A stretch of 64,000 bases of DNA from Undibacterium sp. (GTDB lineage Bacteria; Pseudomonadota; Gammaproteobacteria; Burkholderiales; Burkholderiaceae_D). Below the pieces are notes generated by a model. The model worked only from the letters and a program-made list of their open reading frames with translations, ran no database searches and was not told where the DNA came from. A program made the position numbers and the translations under genes. This document shows positions 36,476-45,788 of the stretch, piece by piece. The stretch's first letter is position 1, and each line of letters starts with the position of its first letter. The DNA lies in NCBI GenBank assembly GCA_030645915.1, contig JAUSNO010000017.1, positions 124,001 through 188,000 on the forward strand. Direction: 5' to 3'.

Positions 36476-36697
36476 TTATTTTGCTACGATACTTTTAACA
36501 ATAACAATCAGTGTCGTAATGAATATTAACGCACCTATTACGCCAGCGATAATGACATGGATCGGGTTGAGTTGCGCCGCATCCTTTTCATAATCGCTCT
36601 TTTTTCGAATCCCCAGAAACGACCAAAATACCGCTTTAAGCGTCGCGGCAAACGAAGCTTTCCGCTTAGTAACCTGCTTTGATTCTTCTGTATCCAT
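36476..36697 (-). CDS. DUF2970 family small membrane protein
   Basis: Seventy-three residues with a charged start, the conserved ATLKAVFWSFLGIRKKSDYEKD segment and one C-terminal helix (about 47-70). DUF2970 proteins occur almost only beside oxidase genes in Betaproteobacteria; their role is unknown. It begins 3 bp after the cox11 stop codon and is followed by ctaE. Confidence 0.85.
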   Translation of the reverse strand: MDTEESKQVTKRKASFAATLKAVFWSFLGIRKKSDYEKDAAQLNPIHVIIAGVIGALIFITTLIVIVKSIVAK

Positions 36698-36699
36698 AC

Positions 36700-37302
36700 T
36701 TACGTGCCTTCGCCGATAGTCTTCGGTTTTACACCTACCTCAAAAAAAGTATATGACAAAGTGATCGTTTTTACATCTTTAGGCAAACTTGGATCAATAT
36801 AAAATACCACCGGCATTTGCCTTGCCTCGTTTGCTTCCAAGGTTTGTTGCTTGAAGCAAAAACATTCCATTTTTTTAAAATAACCTGCTGCCTGCTGTGG
36901 CGCATAACTAGGAATTGCTTGCGCATCCATTTTGTATGATTGCTTATTCACCACTTCATACATGACTTGGGTCATCTCACCCGGATGCACCTTCATACTA
37001 GATACCGTTGGGCGAAACCGCCAAGGCCCCTGAGTATTAGCATCGAACTCTATCGTGATTTCACGGCTTCTATCTATTTGTGAATTAGAAATTTCTTTGA
37101 GGGAAATATCTTTGGGAGTAAGAATGTTTACACCCGTCAACTCACAAATTTGCTTATAGATAGGCACCAGCGCATAACCAAAACCAAACATCACAAGTGC
37201 AATCACCAACAATTTGCCGAGCATGGTGGCATTTAATTTCTTAACGCCTGACTGCTCCTGCTTTGAATCTTGCTGTGAATCTTCCAACATCTGATCTTTC
37301 AA
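36700..37302 (-). CDS. ctaG: Cytochrome c oxidase assembly protein CtaG/Cox11
   Basis: Copper chaperone for the CuB site of subunit I. The 200-residue protein has one N-terminal helix (about 26-46) and a periplasmic immunoglobulin-like domain. The copper motif CFCF appears in KKMECFCFKQQTL, and MPVVFYIDPSLPKD and the closing TLSYTFFEV are family hallmarks. It lies between the 35-residue assembly protein and DUF2970. Confidence 0.95.
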   Translation of the reverse strand: MKDQMLEDSQQDSKQEQSGVKKLNATMLGKLLVIALVMFGFGYALVPIYKQICELTGVNILTPKDISLKEISNSQIDRSREITIEFDANTQGPWRFRPTVSSMKVHPGEMTQVMYEVVNKQSYKMDAQAIPSYAPQQAAGYFKKMECFCFKQQTLEANEARQMPVVFYIDPSLPKDVKTITLSYTFFEVGVKPKTIGEGT

Positions 37303-37309
37303 ATCTATT

Positions 37310-37417
37310 TCAGCGGAACAATGTCTGCTTTACAAACACGCCAATAAAAAAAACTAGCACGACAGAAAACAGCATTAACGCAGTTCTCAAATTATTGGGG
37401 TTTTTCTCGTTTTTCAT
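37310..37417 (-). CDS. Cytochrome oxidase small assembly protein (35 residues)
   Basis: Short frame between ctaD and ctaG: a polar, basic start MKNEKNPNNLRTAL, one hydrophobic helix MLFSVVLVFFIGVFV and the tail KQTLFR. Burkholderiales carry a similar 35-40 residue single-helix protein at exactly this place. It stops 7 bp before ctaG. The ribosome site is poor, so its translation may depend on the ctaD message. It is often missed because of its length. Confidence 0.75.
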   Translation of the reverse strand: MKNEKNPNNLRTALMLFSVVLVFFIGVFVKQTLFR

Positions 37418-37429
37418 TTTTTTGATGAA

Positions 37430-37450
37430 AGCCCGATTAGAGATCGGGCT
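37430..37450 (-). terminator. Stem-loop after ctaD (attenuator-like)
   Basis: Inverted repeat AGCCCGAT / ATCGGGCT with a five-base loop lies 11 nt after the ctaD stop codon. Only a short T-run follows on the minus strand, so partial termination or mRNA protection within the operon is more likely than a full stop. Confidence 0.55.
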
Positions 37451-37461
37451 TCCTATTCAGT

Positions 37462-39066
37462 TTATTTAACTACCGGCGGTTCTTCAAAGGTATGGAAAGG
37501 TGCCGGGCTAGGAACTGTCCATTCCAATCCTTCTGCACCATCCCAAGGCTTAGCTTCCGCTTGCTTGCCGCCCTTAATGCACGGAATCACCACAGCCAGG
37601 AGGAAATACACCTGCATCAAACCAAAACCGAAACCACCGATAGTCGCCCATTGATTGAAGTCCGTAAATTGCGCAGGATAGTCAGCGTAACGACGCGGCA
37701 TACCGGCCAGACCCAAAAAGTGCATAGGGAAAAAAGTGATGTTGAAAAAGATCAAAGAACCCCAGAAATGGATCTTGCCGCGCAATTCGTTGTACATGAA
37801 GCCAGTCCACTTTGGACTCCAGTAGTAAAACCCGGCAAACAACGCAAATAACGAACCGGCTACCAATACGTAATGGAAGTGAGCAACGACATAGTAGGTA
37901 TCCTGCAACTGAATATCAATCGGGGTAACGGCCAAAATCAGACCGGTAAAGCCACCCATGGTAAATACGAAAATAAAGCCGACCGCAAACAGCATTGGCG
38001 TCTCGAAAGTCATCGAACCTTGCCACATCGTTGCCACCCAGTTAAATACCTTCACGCCAGTAGGAACCGAGATCAGCATCGTTGCATACATGAAGAACAA
38101 TTGTGCAGTCACTGGCATGCCTGTGGTGAACATGTGATGCGCCCAAACGATGAAAGACAAAATCGCGATGGATGAAGTTGCATACACCATTGACGCATAG
38201 CCGAATAAAGGCTTACGGGCAAAAGCGGGAACAATCTGCGACACGATACCGAACGCTGGCAAAATCATGATGTACACCTCTGGATGTCCGAAGAACCAGA
38301 AAATATGTTGATACATCACAGGATCACCACCGCCAGCAGCATTGAAGAAAGAAGTGCCGAAATGACGATCGGTTAAAGTCATGGTAATCGCGCCGGCCAA
38401 CACTGGCATAACAGCGATCAACAGATAAGCGGTAATCAACCAAGTCCAGCAGAACATCGGCATTTTCATCAAAGTCATGCCTGGTGCGCGCATGTTCAGA
38501 ATGGTTGTAATGATATTGATTGAACCCATGATAGAAGAAGCGCCCATGATATGAATAGCGAAAATCGCCATATCCATACCAGGTCCCATCTGCGTGGACA
38601 GAGGTGCGTAGAGCGTCCAACCGGCAGCAGTAGCACCGCCAGGTACCCAGAATGAAGCCATCAACAGTATCGCTGCTGGCGGCATAAGCCAGAACGAGAA
38701 GTTATTCATACGGGCAAATGCCATATCGGAAGCACCGATTTGCAGAGGAATCATCCAGTTAGCAAAACCAACGAATGCCGGCATGATTGCGCCAAAAACC
38801 ATAATCAAACCATGCATGGTTGTGAGTTGGTTAAAGAACTCTGGTTGCATCAATTGCAAACCTGGCTGAAACAGTTCACTACGAATCAACAATGCCATTA
38901 CGCCGCCGGTCATCAGCATCGTAAAAGCAAAAATCAAATAAAGGTTGCCGATTACCTTATGGTTAGTGGCGAACAAATATCGCTTCCAACCATGTGGTTC
39001 ATCGTGACTGTGGTCATCGTGACCATGAGAATGATCGTGTGCGTGATCGACTGCTGTGGTGCTCAT
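37462..39066 (-). CDS. ctaD: Cytochrome c oxidase subunit I
   Basis: Catalytic subunit with heme a and the heme a3-CuB centre, 12 helices, 534 residues. Key sites are present: [25 protein letters not shown] (CuB His and the cross-linked Tyr), [11 protein letters not shown] (two CuB His) and the heme ligands in [11 protein letters not shown]. The N-terminus is unusual: residues 8-24 ([18 protein letters not shown]) are almost all His and Asp before the normal [14 protein letters not shown]. It lies directly after ctaC with 17 bp between them. Confidence 0.97.
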   Translation of the reverse strand: MSTTAVDHAHDHSHGHDDHSHDEPHGWKRYLFATNHKVIGNLYLIFAFTMLMTGGVMALLIRSELFQPGLQLMQPEFFNQLTTMHGLIMVFGAIMPAFVGFANWMIPLQIGASDMAFARMNNFSFWLMPPAAILLMASFWVPGGATAAGWTLYAPLSTQMGPGMDMAIFAIHIMGASSIMGSINIITTILNMRAPGMTLMKMPMFCWTWLITAYLLIAVMPVLAGAITMTLTDRHFGTSFFNAAGGGDPVMYQHIFWFFGHPEVYIMILPAFGIVSQIVPAFARKPLFGYASMVYATSSIAILSFIVWAHHMFTTGMPVTAQLFFMYATMLISVPTGVKVFNWVATMWQGSMTFETPMLFAVGFIFVFTMGGFTGLILAVTPIDIQLQDTYYVVAHFHYVLVAGSLFALFAGFYYWSPKWTGFMYNELRGKIHFWGSLIFFNITFFPMHFLGLAGMPRRYADYPAQFTDFNQWATIGGFGFGLMQVYFLLAVVIPCIKGGKQAEAKPWDGAEGLEWTVPSPAPFHTFEEPPVVK

Positions 39067-39083
39067 CTCAATCTCCTGTTCAA

Positions 39084-40259
39084 TTACTTACGCGCAGCCA
39101 GAACTTCGGCTGGCTGGACGATATTTTCTGCGGACTTGTTCGACCAGTTGTTGCGGGTATATGTAATCACCGCGGCAATTTCTGTATCAGACAAAGTGGC
39201 CTTCCAAGCTGGCATTGCATTTTTTCCGTTGAGCAACATATCAATCTGAGCCGCTTTTGGACCTGCAACAACAACCGAACCATCCAGTGCAGGGAATGCT
39301 CCTGGAACACCCTTACCAGTTGCCTGATGGCAAGCAACGCAATTGGCCGAATAGACCTTCTCACCACGCTGCTTTAACTCATCAACAGTCCATACCTTGC
39401 TAGGATCGTCAGCATTGGCTGCCATTTCCTTCTTTTTGGTATCTACCCATTTCGTATAGTCATCAGCTGAAACAACGTTGACCACGATAGGCATAAACGC
39501 ATGTTCTTTACCGCATAACTCTGAACACAGGCCGCGATAAGTGCCAATTTTCTCTGCCTTAAACCAGGTATCGCGAACAAAACCAGGAATTGCATCCTGT
39601 TTCACGCCAAATGCAGGAATCGACCAGGAATGGATCACATCATTGGCGGTGGTGATGAGACGAATTTTTTTGTTTACCGGAACGAATACCTCATTATCGA
39701 CTTCCATCAGATAATTATCGCCACGCTCTTCCGTTGGCAATACACCTGGAGCGCCAACCTGAGTTCTCGGTGTTTTCAAAGTTGACAGGAAAGAAATTCC
39801 TTCTCCATCACCCTTCAGATAATCGTAGCCCCATTTCCACTGCATACCCGTTACTTTAATCGTGATATCAGCGTTTGAGGTGTCTTTCATTGATACTAAA
39901 GTCTTGGTTGCCGGCAAAGCCATGCCGATAACGATAATAAATGGAACGATAGTCCATAAAATTTCAACTGTTGTACTTTCATGAAAAGTTGCTGCTTTGT
40001 GCCCGCGTGATTTACGGTGTTTTAGAATTGAATAAAACATCACGCTGAACACGGCAACAAAGATTACCAAACAAATTACCAGCATCAAATTATGCAAGGA
40101 ATAAATTTGCTCTGCGATCTGCGTCACTGGTGTTTGCAAGTTCAACTCACGCACAGCAGGACCACCCTGAATATCTTTTACTGCCGCCCAAGTTGGCAAG
40201 CCTGCTGCCATGAGCGAAGCACCCAGCATTAACGACTGTAATCGCTTAGCATCTTTCAT
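39084..40259 (-). CDS. ctaC: Cytochrome c oxidase subunit II with fused cytochrome c domain
   Basis: Accepts electrons from cytochrome c through CuA. The 391-residue precursor has a signal peptide, two helices, the CuA domain ([15 protein letters not shown], then [14 protein letters not shown] with the CuA ligands) and a C-terminal cytochrome c domain with heme motif CVACH and axial Met in [10 protein letters not shown]. The ATG at 40259 was chosen because GGGGAAATC precedes it; an in-frame ATG 17 codons upstream has no ribosome site. It is the first gene of the oxidase operon. Confidence 0.95.
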   Translation of the reverse strand: MKDAKRLQSLMLGASLMAAGLPTWAAVKDIQGGPAVRELNLQTPVTQIAEQIYSLHNLMLVICLVIFVAVFSVMFYSILKHRKSRGHKAATFHESTTVEILWTIVPFIIVIGMALPATKTLVSMKDTSNADITIKVTGMQWKWGYDYLKGDGEGISFLSTLKTPRTQVGAPGVLPTEERGDNYLMEVDNEVFVPVNKKIRLITTANDVIHSWSIPAFGVKQDAIPGFVRDTWFKAEKIGTYRGLCSELCGKEHAFMPIVVNVVSADDYTKWVDTKKKEMAANADDPSKVWTVDELKQRGEKVYSANCVACHQATGKGVPGAFPALDGSVVVAGPKAAQIDMLLNGKNAMPAWKATLSDTEIAAVITYTRNNWSNKSAENIVQPAEVLAARK

Positions 40260-40334
40260 GATTTCCCCAAAACCCTGTTTAAATTTTTTATTAGAAGTGT
40301 CTAAAAACACATTAGTAACTTCTGCAACTGCGAG

Positions 40335-40364
40335 AGTATAAGGTGTAAAGCTGCTCTACATCAA
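40335..40364 (-). promoter_or_regulatory. Probable promoter of the cytochrome oxidase operon
   Basis: On the minus strand: -35 TTGATG (40359-40364), 18-bp spacer, -10 TATACT (40335-40340), about 75 bp before the ctaC start. The 11-bp word CTTGATGTAGA that carries the -35 recurs in inverted orientation at 40457-40467. There it extends to TTGAT-GTAG-ATTAA, close to an FNR/ANR box (TTGAT-N4-ATCAA). Confidence 0.5.
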
Positions 40365-40467
40365 GAGAAAATCAAGCAGAATAAATACACATTAACCATG
40401 ATCCACCTCAATCATCAGCTAAATGAAGTGATCAGAAATTGAGTTAATCTAAAAATCTTGATGTAGA

Positions 40468-41385
40468 TTAAAGTTGCTTTTTGGGAAAATTCACATGGAT
40501 AATGGATTCGCCAGAAGCAGTTTTTCTGAGAACAGGTCGAAAAGCGTGGCCGTAAATTACCTCAAATGTCAGCGGGATACGCCCTTCCTGATTGCGCATC
40601 GTCTCTAGTGCTTCGCAAACCCGGCGGTAATCGTGCTTGCCGAGCATGCCATGGCGACGGGTCAATAAGGGATTGCCGCCCAAAGCGCGCGCATCGGCAA
40701 ATAATTTATCCACGCTTTCATAAGTCAGCGTCAATTTTTCCATATCCATGACTGGTGTAGAAAACCCGGAATTGACCAGCATGTCGCCAAAATCATGCAT
40801 ATCGACAAAAGGCAAGGTATGCGGAGATTGGTCAATGACGGCGAATGCCTGCCGCAACTCCTGCATGGTGTCCGGGCCAAAGCATGAAAACATCAACAGT
40901 CCTTCGGTACGCAAAACCCTGCGCCATTCAGCAAATACCACATCAGGCTGAGGGTGCCAGTGCAGCGCCAAATTTGACCAAACGACGTCTACACTGCTGG
41001 AACCTAACGGCAGGCGGGCAAAATCGGCACAGGCCAGACCATGCTTTAATTCAGTGCGCAATGCGGAAGGTAGCCACTTATCCAAAAAACGACTGACGCT
41101 ACCGGTCGCTGCCTGCAGCTTTAATGTTGCAGATACCAGCATCGCTGCAGAAGCATCAATGCCGACAATGTGTGATTCAGGAAAATAATCCTGCAACTGC
41201 ATCAAGTCATTGCCTTCACCACAGCCTGCATCAAGTAGTCGCAACGGGTGAATTTTTACGAGTTCAAGCTTGTCTCGCATACGTCCGGCGATTTCGCGTC
41301 GCAAAAAATTAGATCCGTCGATACGGTCTGGATGTAAAAACAGTCGGCGAACAAGTTGCAAGTCAATCGGGGCGCTAAGCATCAT
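40468..41385 (-). CDS. bioC: BioC-like malonyl-ACP O-methyltransferase
   Basis: SAM-dependent class I methyltransferase of 305 residues, predicted to methylate malonyl-ACP at the start of pimeloyl (biotin) synthesis. Motif I is LRLLDAGCGEGND, followed by IVGIDASAAML, ADFARLPLGSSSVDVVWSNLALHWHPQPD and FSCFGPDTMQELRQAF. The last block is typical of BioC. It is divergent from comF, as in many Betaproteobacteria. Other biotin genes are not in the window, so the role rests on family features. Confidence 0.8.
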   Translation of the reverse strand: MMLSAPIDLQLVRRLFLHPDRIDGSNFLRREIAGRMRDKLELVKIHPLRLLDAGCGEGNDLMQLQDYFPESHIVGIDASAAMLVSATLKLQAATGSVSRFLDKWLPSALRTELKHGLACADFARLPLGSSSVDVVWSNLALHWHPQPDVVFAEWRRVLRTEGLLMFSCFGPDTMQELRQAFAVIDQSPHTLPFVDMHDFGDMLVNSGFSTPVMDMEKLTLTYESVDKLFADARALGGNPLLTRRHGMLGKHDYRRVCEALETMRNQEGRIPLTFEVIYGHAFRPVLRKTASGESIIHVNFPKKQL

Positions 41386-41491
41386 AAAATAAAGGTTTAC
41401 TGTTCAAACACACACAAAGTCAGAATGCGATAATGCACCAGTTTACACGCTTGCCTCTGATATTTGTTTCGCTCGCCCTTTAACTTGTCAC

Positions 41492-42232
41492 ATGCCAACC
41501 TTCAGACACCTCTGCGCACAATATTTCGACACAGGGATGGCAGCATTGCTGCCGTCTTTTTGTGCGCTTTGCGGAAAAAATGAAAATAAACTGATTTGTC
41601 TTGGCTGTCATCAGCAATTTTTTACTCCCTCTACAGCGCGTTGCATCCAATGCGCGATTCCCTTAGCGTCGCATGATCGCCAGCGGCTCTGTGGTGAATG
41701 CCTGAATAGTCCGCCATACTTTGATCACACCGTGACTGCCAGCAATTACGCAGCACCCGTCGACCAGCTTATCCTGGCACTCAAATTTGGCCATCGCCTG
41801 GCACTCGCGGGCTTGCTCTCCAATATGTTGCGAGATGCCATATTGCAAGAGCCTCAACAATATTTACCCGACTTGTTATGCCCAGTACCTCTGGGTCGGC
41901 AACGCTTGCAGGAACGCGGGTTCAATCAATCGCTGGAGATTGCAAAACCTTTATCTGTCCACTTAGGTGTCGAACTACATCCGCAACTCGTACGGAGAAA
42001 CAGGGAAACTGCTCAACAGAGCAGCCTGCATCCGGATGACAGGCATAAAAATGTGCACAACGCGTTCATCCTCAACGACACTGCGATCAATCTGATCAAA
42101 GGCAAACATATTGGTGTGGTAGACGATGTCATGACTACCGGTACAACTTTAAATGAAATTGCCAGTTTACTTAAACGCTTTGGTGCTGCCAAAGTAACCA
42201 ATTATGTTGTCGCCAGAACGCCACTTCACTAG
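41492..42232 (+). CDS. comF: ComF-family phosphoribosyltransferase-like protein
   Basis: Competence-associated protein, 246 residues. The N-terminal zinc-binding segment CALCGKNENKLICLGCHQQF and CIQCAIPLAS...CGEC is followed by a PRTase fold with VDDVMTTGTTLNEIASLL, the PRPP loop. GFNQSLEIAK and RRNRETAQQSSL are typical of ComF/GntX. It may link DNA uptake to nucleotide use; the precise role is unsettled in the family. Its stop codon TAG lies in the CTAG that borders the MITE-like element at 42229. Confidence 0.9.
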   Translation: MPTFRHLCAQYFDTGMAALLPSFCALCGKNENKLICLGCHQQFFTPSTARCIQCAIPLASHDRQRLCGECLNSPPYFDHTVTASNYAAPVDQLILALKFGHRLALAGLLSNMLRDAILQEPQQYLPDLLCPVPLGRQRLQERGFNQSLEIAKPLSVHLGVELHPQLVRRNRETAQQSSLHPDDRHKNVHNAFILNDTAINLIKGKHIGVVDDVMTTGTTLNEIASLLKRFGAAKVTNYVVARTPLH

Positions 42233-42396
42233 CAGCCTGTCGGACTTAGGAGTTGTCGGCTGCAAAATCACCTGGACGGTGCATATTTCACCAGCTTTTT
42301 GGTCAATATCTAGATATTGACGCTGCAAATCGGATGAAATCTGCCCTCGCCCAGCCGATTTTTCGCTTCGACACCCTAAGTCCGACAGGCTGCTAG
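42229..42396. mobile_element. MITE-like element abutting the comF stop codon
   Basis: Perfect 22-bp terminal inverted repeats (42229-42250 and 42375-42396). Each has CTAG outermost followed by CAGCCTGTCGGACTTAGG or its complement. The element spans 168 bp. The centre is a perfect 20-bp palindrome GTCAATATCTAGATATTGAC at 42302-42321. The outer CTAG could be a 4-bp target duplication, and CTAG fits the YTAR target of IS5-group elements. No coding capacity. Confidence 0.8.
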
Positions 42397-42516
42397 ATTG
42401 CAATATCATTTCTTACATTTTTCCGTATAAATTGAGGCAATAACAAGCACACCATTATCCTCAGTTATCATTACGCCCTTATTCATTCAATTAAATCAAA
42501 AAAGAAGGAAACCATC

Positions 42517-42987
42517 TTGTTTCATGTTGTCCTAGTCGAACCAGAAATTCCGCCAAACACAGGGAATATTATTCGCCTGTGCGCTAACACTGGCGCTCAG
42601 CTACATCTGATTGAGCCATTAGGCTTCCCTCTGGATGATAGCAAAATGAAACGTGCTGGCTTGGATTATCACGATTATGCCACCATGAAAGTGCACAAAA
42701 ACTGGGCCGCTTTTTTGGCGGCAGAACAACCAAATCTCGAACGCATGTTTGCCATGACCACGCATGGCTCTTCAGGCTTTGCATCCATCGCATTCAAACC
42801 CGGTGATTTTTTTGTTTTTGGTGCAGAAACACGGGGACTGGCGCAGGAAATACGAGAGTCGTTTCCCGTCACGCAACGCATTCGTTTACCCATGCGGCCA
42901 GACAACCGCAGTTTGAATTTGTCCAATGCTGTCGCTGTGGTGGTTTATGAAGCATGGCGTCAAAATGATTTCTCTGGCGGCGCATAA
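42517..42987 (+). CDS. trmL: tRNA (cytidine(34)-2'-O)-methyltransferase TrmL
   Basis: SPOUT-class enzyme that 2'-O-methylates the wobble base of leucine tRNAs. The 156-residue protein has VLVEPEIPPNTGNIIRLCANTGAQLHLIEPLGF, the knot motifs FVFGAETRGLAQEI and IRLPMRPDNRSLNLSNAVAVVVYEAWRQ. The start is a TTG, supported by AGAAGGAAACC just upstream; no ATG lies near. It stands downstream of comF and the MITE-like element. Confidence 0.95.
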   Translation: MFHVVLVEPEIPPNTGNIIRLCANTGAQLHLIEPLGFPLDDSKMKRAGLDYHDYATMKVHKNWAAFLAAEQPNLERMFAMTTHGSSGFASIAFKPGDFFVFGAETRGLAQEIRESFPVTQRIRLPMRPDNRSLNLSNAVAVVVYEAWRQNDFSGGA

Positions 42988-43298
42988 ATAACGCAGCAAT
43001 GGATCGACGCGGGCAATCACTCGCGGCAGTTTTCGCAATAAGAAAATCCTGACTCACTTGCGCATTAGCGCAAGCGTATTGTCTCAATCCACCCAGGATG
43101 CTGGTGACAACAGCAACAAAAAGCTTTATCGCTGAAGCGCTTTATGGTGAAATAGCATTCAACTCATGCTAAAACAGTTTCTTTTGACCACTTGTTTTTC
43201 ATGATTCCGCATTTCAACAGCCGCATTTCTACTTCCTGGCACCACATGGACTTGGGACATATGATCCGAGAACTGCCTATAAAACTGCTGGTATCGTC
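42988..43298. other. Gap between trmL and the PAS-GGDEF-EAL gene
   Basis: A perfect hairpin CTTGCGC-ATTA-GCGCAAG lies at 43057-43074, without a T-run. A 33-codon frame (43201-43302) begins ATG ATT CCG and its TGA overlaps the ATG of the next gene; it may be a leader peptide, but its ribosome site is weak. No other feature is seen. Confidence 0.35.
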
Positions 43299-45788
43299 AT
43301 GAGCGACTGGGCACAGCAAGCATTTGAAGACGACAATGCCAACCTGTGCGCGTTGCTGGATGCCCTGCCGATTTGCGTCTCGTATGTAGATAGCCAATTG
43401 CGCTACCAATTTGTCAATAAAACCTTTCTGACCTGGTTTCATCTGGAGAAATCGTCAGTCATCGGCAAGCCCGTCTCAGCAATTATCGGATCCGCCGCAT
43501 TCGAACAAATGTATGCCGATATAGAGCGCGCTTTTTCCGGGCAACGCGTCTCCTACGAAGCACGCCTGCAGCATGTGATAGGAGGAGTGAAAGACGTTGC
43601 TGTAGCGTTATCGCCAGCCATGTCTGTCAACGGTTCGGTGGTGGGTTGTTACGCCATGATTCAAGACATATCACAAAGAAAGCACAATGAAATAGAGCAC
43701 CGTGCCAACGAAGAACGATGGCAGCTGGCATTGGAAAGTGCCGGCGATGGCGTATGGGACTGGTACCCGCAAACAGGGGTGGAAATTCTATCCAGAAGAC
43801 TCAAGGAGATTTACGGTTACGCCGAAGACGAGATTGCCGATCTGCCTGAGGAATTGGATCGTCGCACGCATCCTGATGACATCGCGCAGATGCATAAGGA
43901 CAGACAGGCCCATTTTGATGGATTAACGCCTATTTACAGCAATGAACATCGGGTTCAGTGCAAAGATGGCCGATGGAAATGGATCTTGACACGCGGCACT
44001 GTCATTCAGAGGGACGACGCCGGCAAACCCGTCAGAGTCATCGGCACACATACCGACATTTCGGAACGTAAACGCGCCGAAGTGGCGGTACATGAAAGTG
44101 AAGAACGCTTACGCATGGCACTTTCGGCAACCCATCAGGGACTGTATGACCTGAACGTACAAACGGGCGTAGCTATCGTCAATAGCGAATACGCCAACAT
44201 GCTTGGATTCGCGCACGACAGCTTTCAAGAAACCCATGACGCCTGGAAAGCAAGATTACATCCTGACGACGCCATCATCACCACGCATGCATTTGCCGAT
44301 TACATCGCCGGAAAAACGGATGAATACCGCGTGGAATGCCGTCAGCGGAAAAAAAATGGCGAATGGATCTGGATACTTTCTGTCGGCGCCCTGGTTGAAT
44401 ATGACCCCCAGGGGCAGCCGCTGCGCATGCTGGGTACACATCTTGATATCACCGAAAAAAAGAAATCAGAAGCGCTGATTTGGCAACAGGCAAATATTGA
44501 TGCACTGACTGGTTTGCCAAATCGCCGTATGTTTAACGACAGACTGGAACACGATCTGCAACGAAGTCGCCGTACCGGCTTGCCGCTAGCCGTCTTATTC
44601 ATCGATCTTGATCATTTTAAAATAGTCAACGACACGCTTGGACACGCCATTGGGGACGCCTTACTGGTCGAGGCAGCGCGCCGGCTGCAAACCTGCGTCA
44701 GAGAATCCGACACCGTGGCTCGTCTGGGCGGGGATGAGTTCACCGTGTCCTTGCCGGAACTGCATGGAAACGAGCACGTAGAAACCATCGCCGAAAACAT
44801 CATCGAGCGCATGTCCGAACCATTCACATTGGGCAATGAAGACGTCTTTCTTTCGGCCAGTATCGGCATTACCCTGTTTCCTGGCGATGCAGAAAATCTC
44901 GATGAGTTATTGCGTCACGCCGACCAGGCAATGTATTGCGCCAAAGACAGCGGGCGCAATCGCTTTAGTTATTTCACGCCGAAGTTGCAGGCCGCCGCAT
45001 TGGCGCGCATGCGGCTCACCAGCGAACTGCGCATTGCCATCGCCGAAAAACAATTGCAGGTGTATTTCCAACCGATAGTTGATCTCAGCACCGGACGCAT
45101 ACGCAAAGCTGAAGCCCTGATACGCTGGCCACACGCCGAGAGGGGATTTATCAGTCCGATGGAATTTATTCCCATTGCTGAATCAAGTGGAATCATTAGC
45201 CATATCGGCGACTGGGTTTTTCAAGAAACGGTGCGCTGGGTGCAGCACTGGCGTGAGAAATATATTGCCAGTTTTCAGGTCAGCATCAATCAATCTCCGG
45301 TCGAGTTTCAAGGTGATGGGGATCGCTATGCAAAGTGGATTGCACAATTGAAGCAACTCGGTTTGCCAGGACAAGCAATCACGATAGAAATTACCGAGGG
45401 ATTATTACTCGATGCCAGCGAAAAAATTGTGGCTAAACTGCTGCAATTTCGTGATGCAGGCATCCAGGTCTCGCTGGACGATTTTGGCACCGGCTATTCA
45501 TCACTATCGTATCTTAAGAAATTTGACATCGATTATCTTAAAATCGATCAGTCCTTCATCCGTAACCTGACCACCGACAAGAGCGATATCGCCTTATCCG
45601 AAGCGATCATCGTCATGGCGCACAAGCTCGGTTTAAAAGTGATTGCCGAAGGGGTGGAAACGGTAGAACAAAAAGAAATCCTGCGGCTGGCGGGCTGTGA
45701 TTATGCGCAAGGTTATCTGTTTGCCAAACCAGTGCCGCCGGAAGAGTTTGAACTACTCCTGCAACGGCAATATACCTTATCCCTGTGA
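43299..45788 (+). CDS. PAS-PAS-PAS-GGDEF-EAL cyclic di-GMP enzyme
   Basis: Cytoplasmic protein of 829 residues with three PAS domains (about 15-130, 140-260 and 265-390; PAC ends RVIGTHTDISERKRAE and RMLGTHLDITEKKKSE). A GGDEF domain follows (DALTGLPNRRMFNDRL, intact RLGGDEFTVSL), then an EAL domain (RKAEALIRWPH, ITEGLLLD, DDFGTGYSSLSYLKKFDIDYLKIDQSFI, IAEGVE). Both catalytic signatures are intact, so the enzyme could make and degrade cyclic di-GMP under PAS control. Its 3' end overlaps rfaE2 on the other strand by 12 bp. Confidence 0.93.
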   Translation: MSDWAQQAFEDDNANLCALLDALPICVSYVDSQLRYQFVNKTFLTWFHLEKSSVIGKPVSAIIGSAAFEQMYADIERAFSGQRVSYEARLQHVIGGVKDVAVALSPAMSVNGSVVGCYAMIQDISQRKHNEIEHRANEERWQLALESAGDGVWDWYPQTGVEILSRRLKEIYGYAEDEIADLPEELDRRTHPDDIAQMHKDRQAHFDGLTPIYSNEHRVQCKDGRWKWILTRGTVIQRDDAGKPVRVIGTHTDISERKRAEVAVHESEERLRMALSATHQGLYDLNVQTGVAIVNSEYANMLGFAHDSFQETHDAWKARLHPDDAIITTHAFADYIAGKTDEYRVECRQRKKNGEWIWILSVGALVEYDPQGQPLRMLGTHLDITEKKKSEALIWQQANIDALTGLPNRRMFNDRLEHDLQRSRRTGLPLAVLFIDLDHFKIVNDTLGHAIGDALLVEAARRLQTCVRESDTVARLGGDEFTVSLPELHGNEHVETIAENIIERMSEPFTLGNEDVFLSASIGITLFPGDAENLDELLRHADQAMYCAKDSGRNRFSYFTPKLQAAALARMRLTSELRIAIAEKQLQVYFQPIVDLSTGRIRKAEALIRWPHAERGFISPMEFIPIAESSGIISHIGDWVFQETVRWVQHWREKYIASFQVSINQSPVEFQGDGDRYAKWIAQLKQLGLPGQAITIEITEGLLLDASEKIVAKLLQFRDAGIQVSLDDFGTGYSSLSYLKKFDIDYLKIDQSFIRNLTTDKSDIALSEAIIVMAHKLGLKVIAEGVETVEQKEILRLAGCDYAQGYLFAKPVPPEEFELLLQRQYTLSL

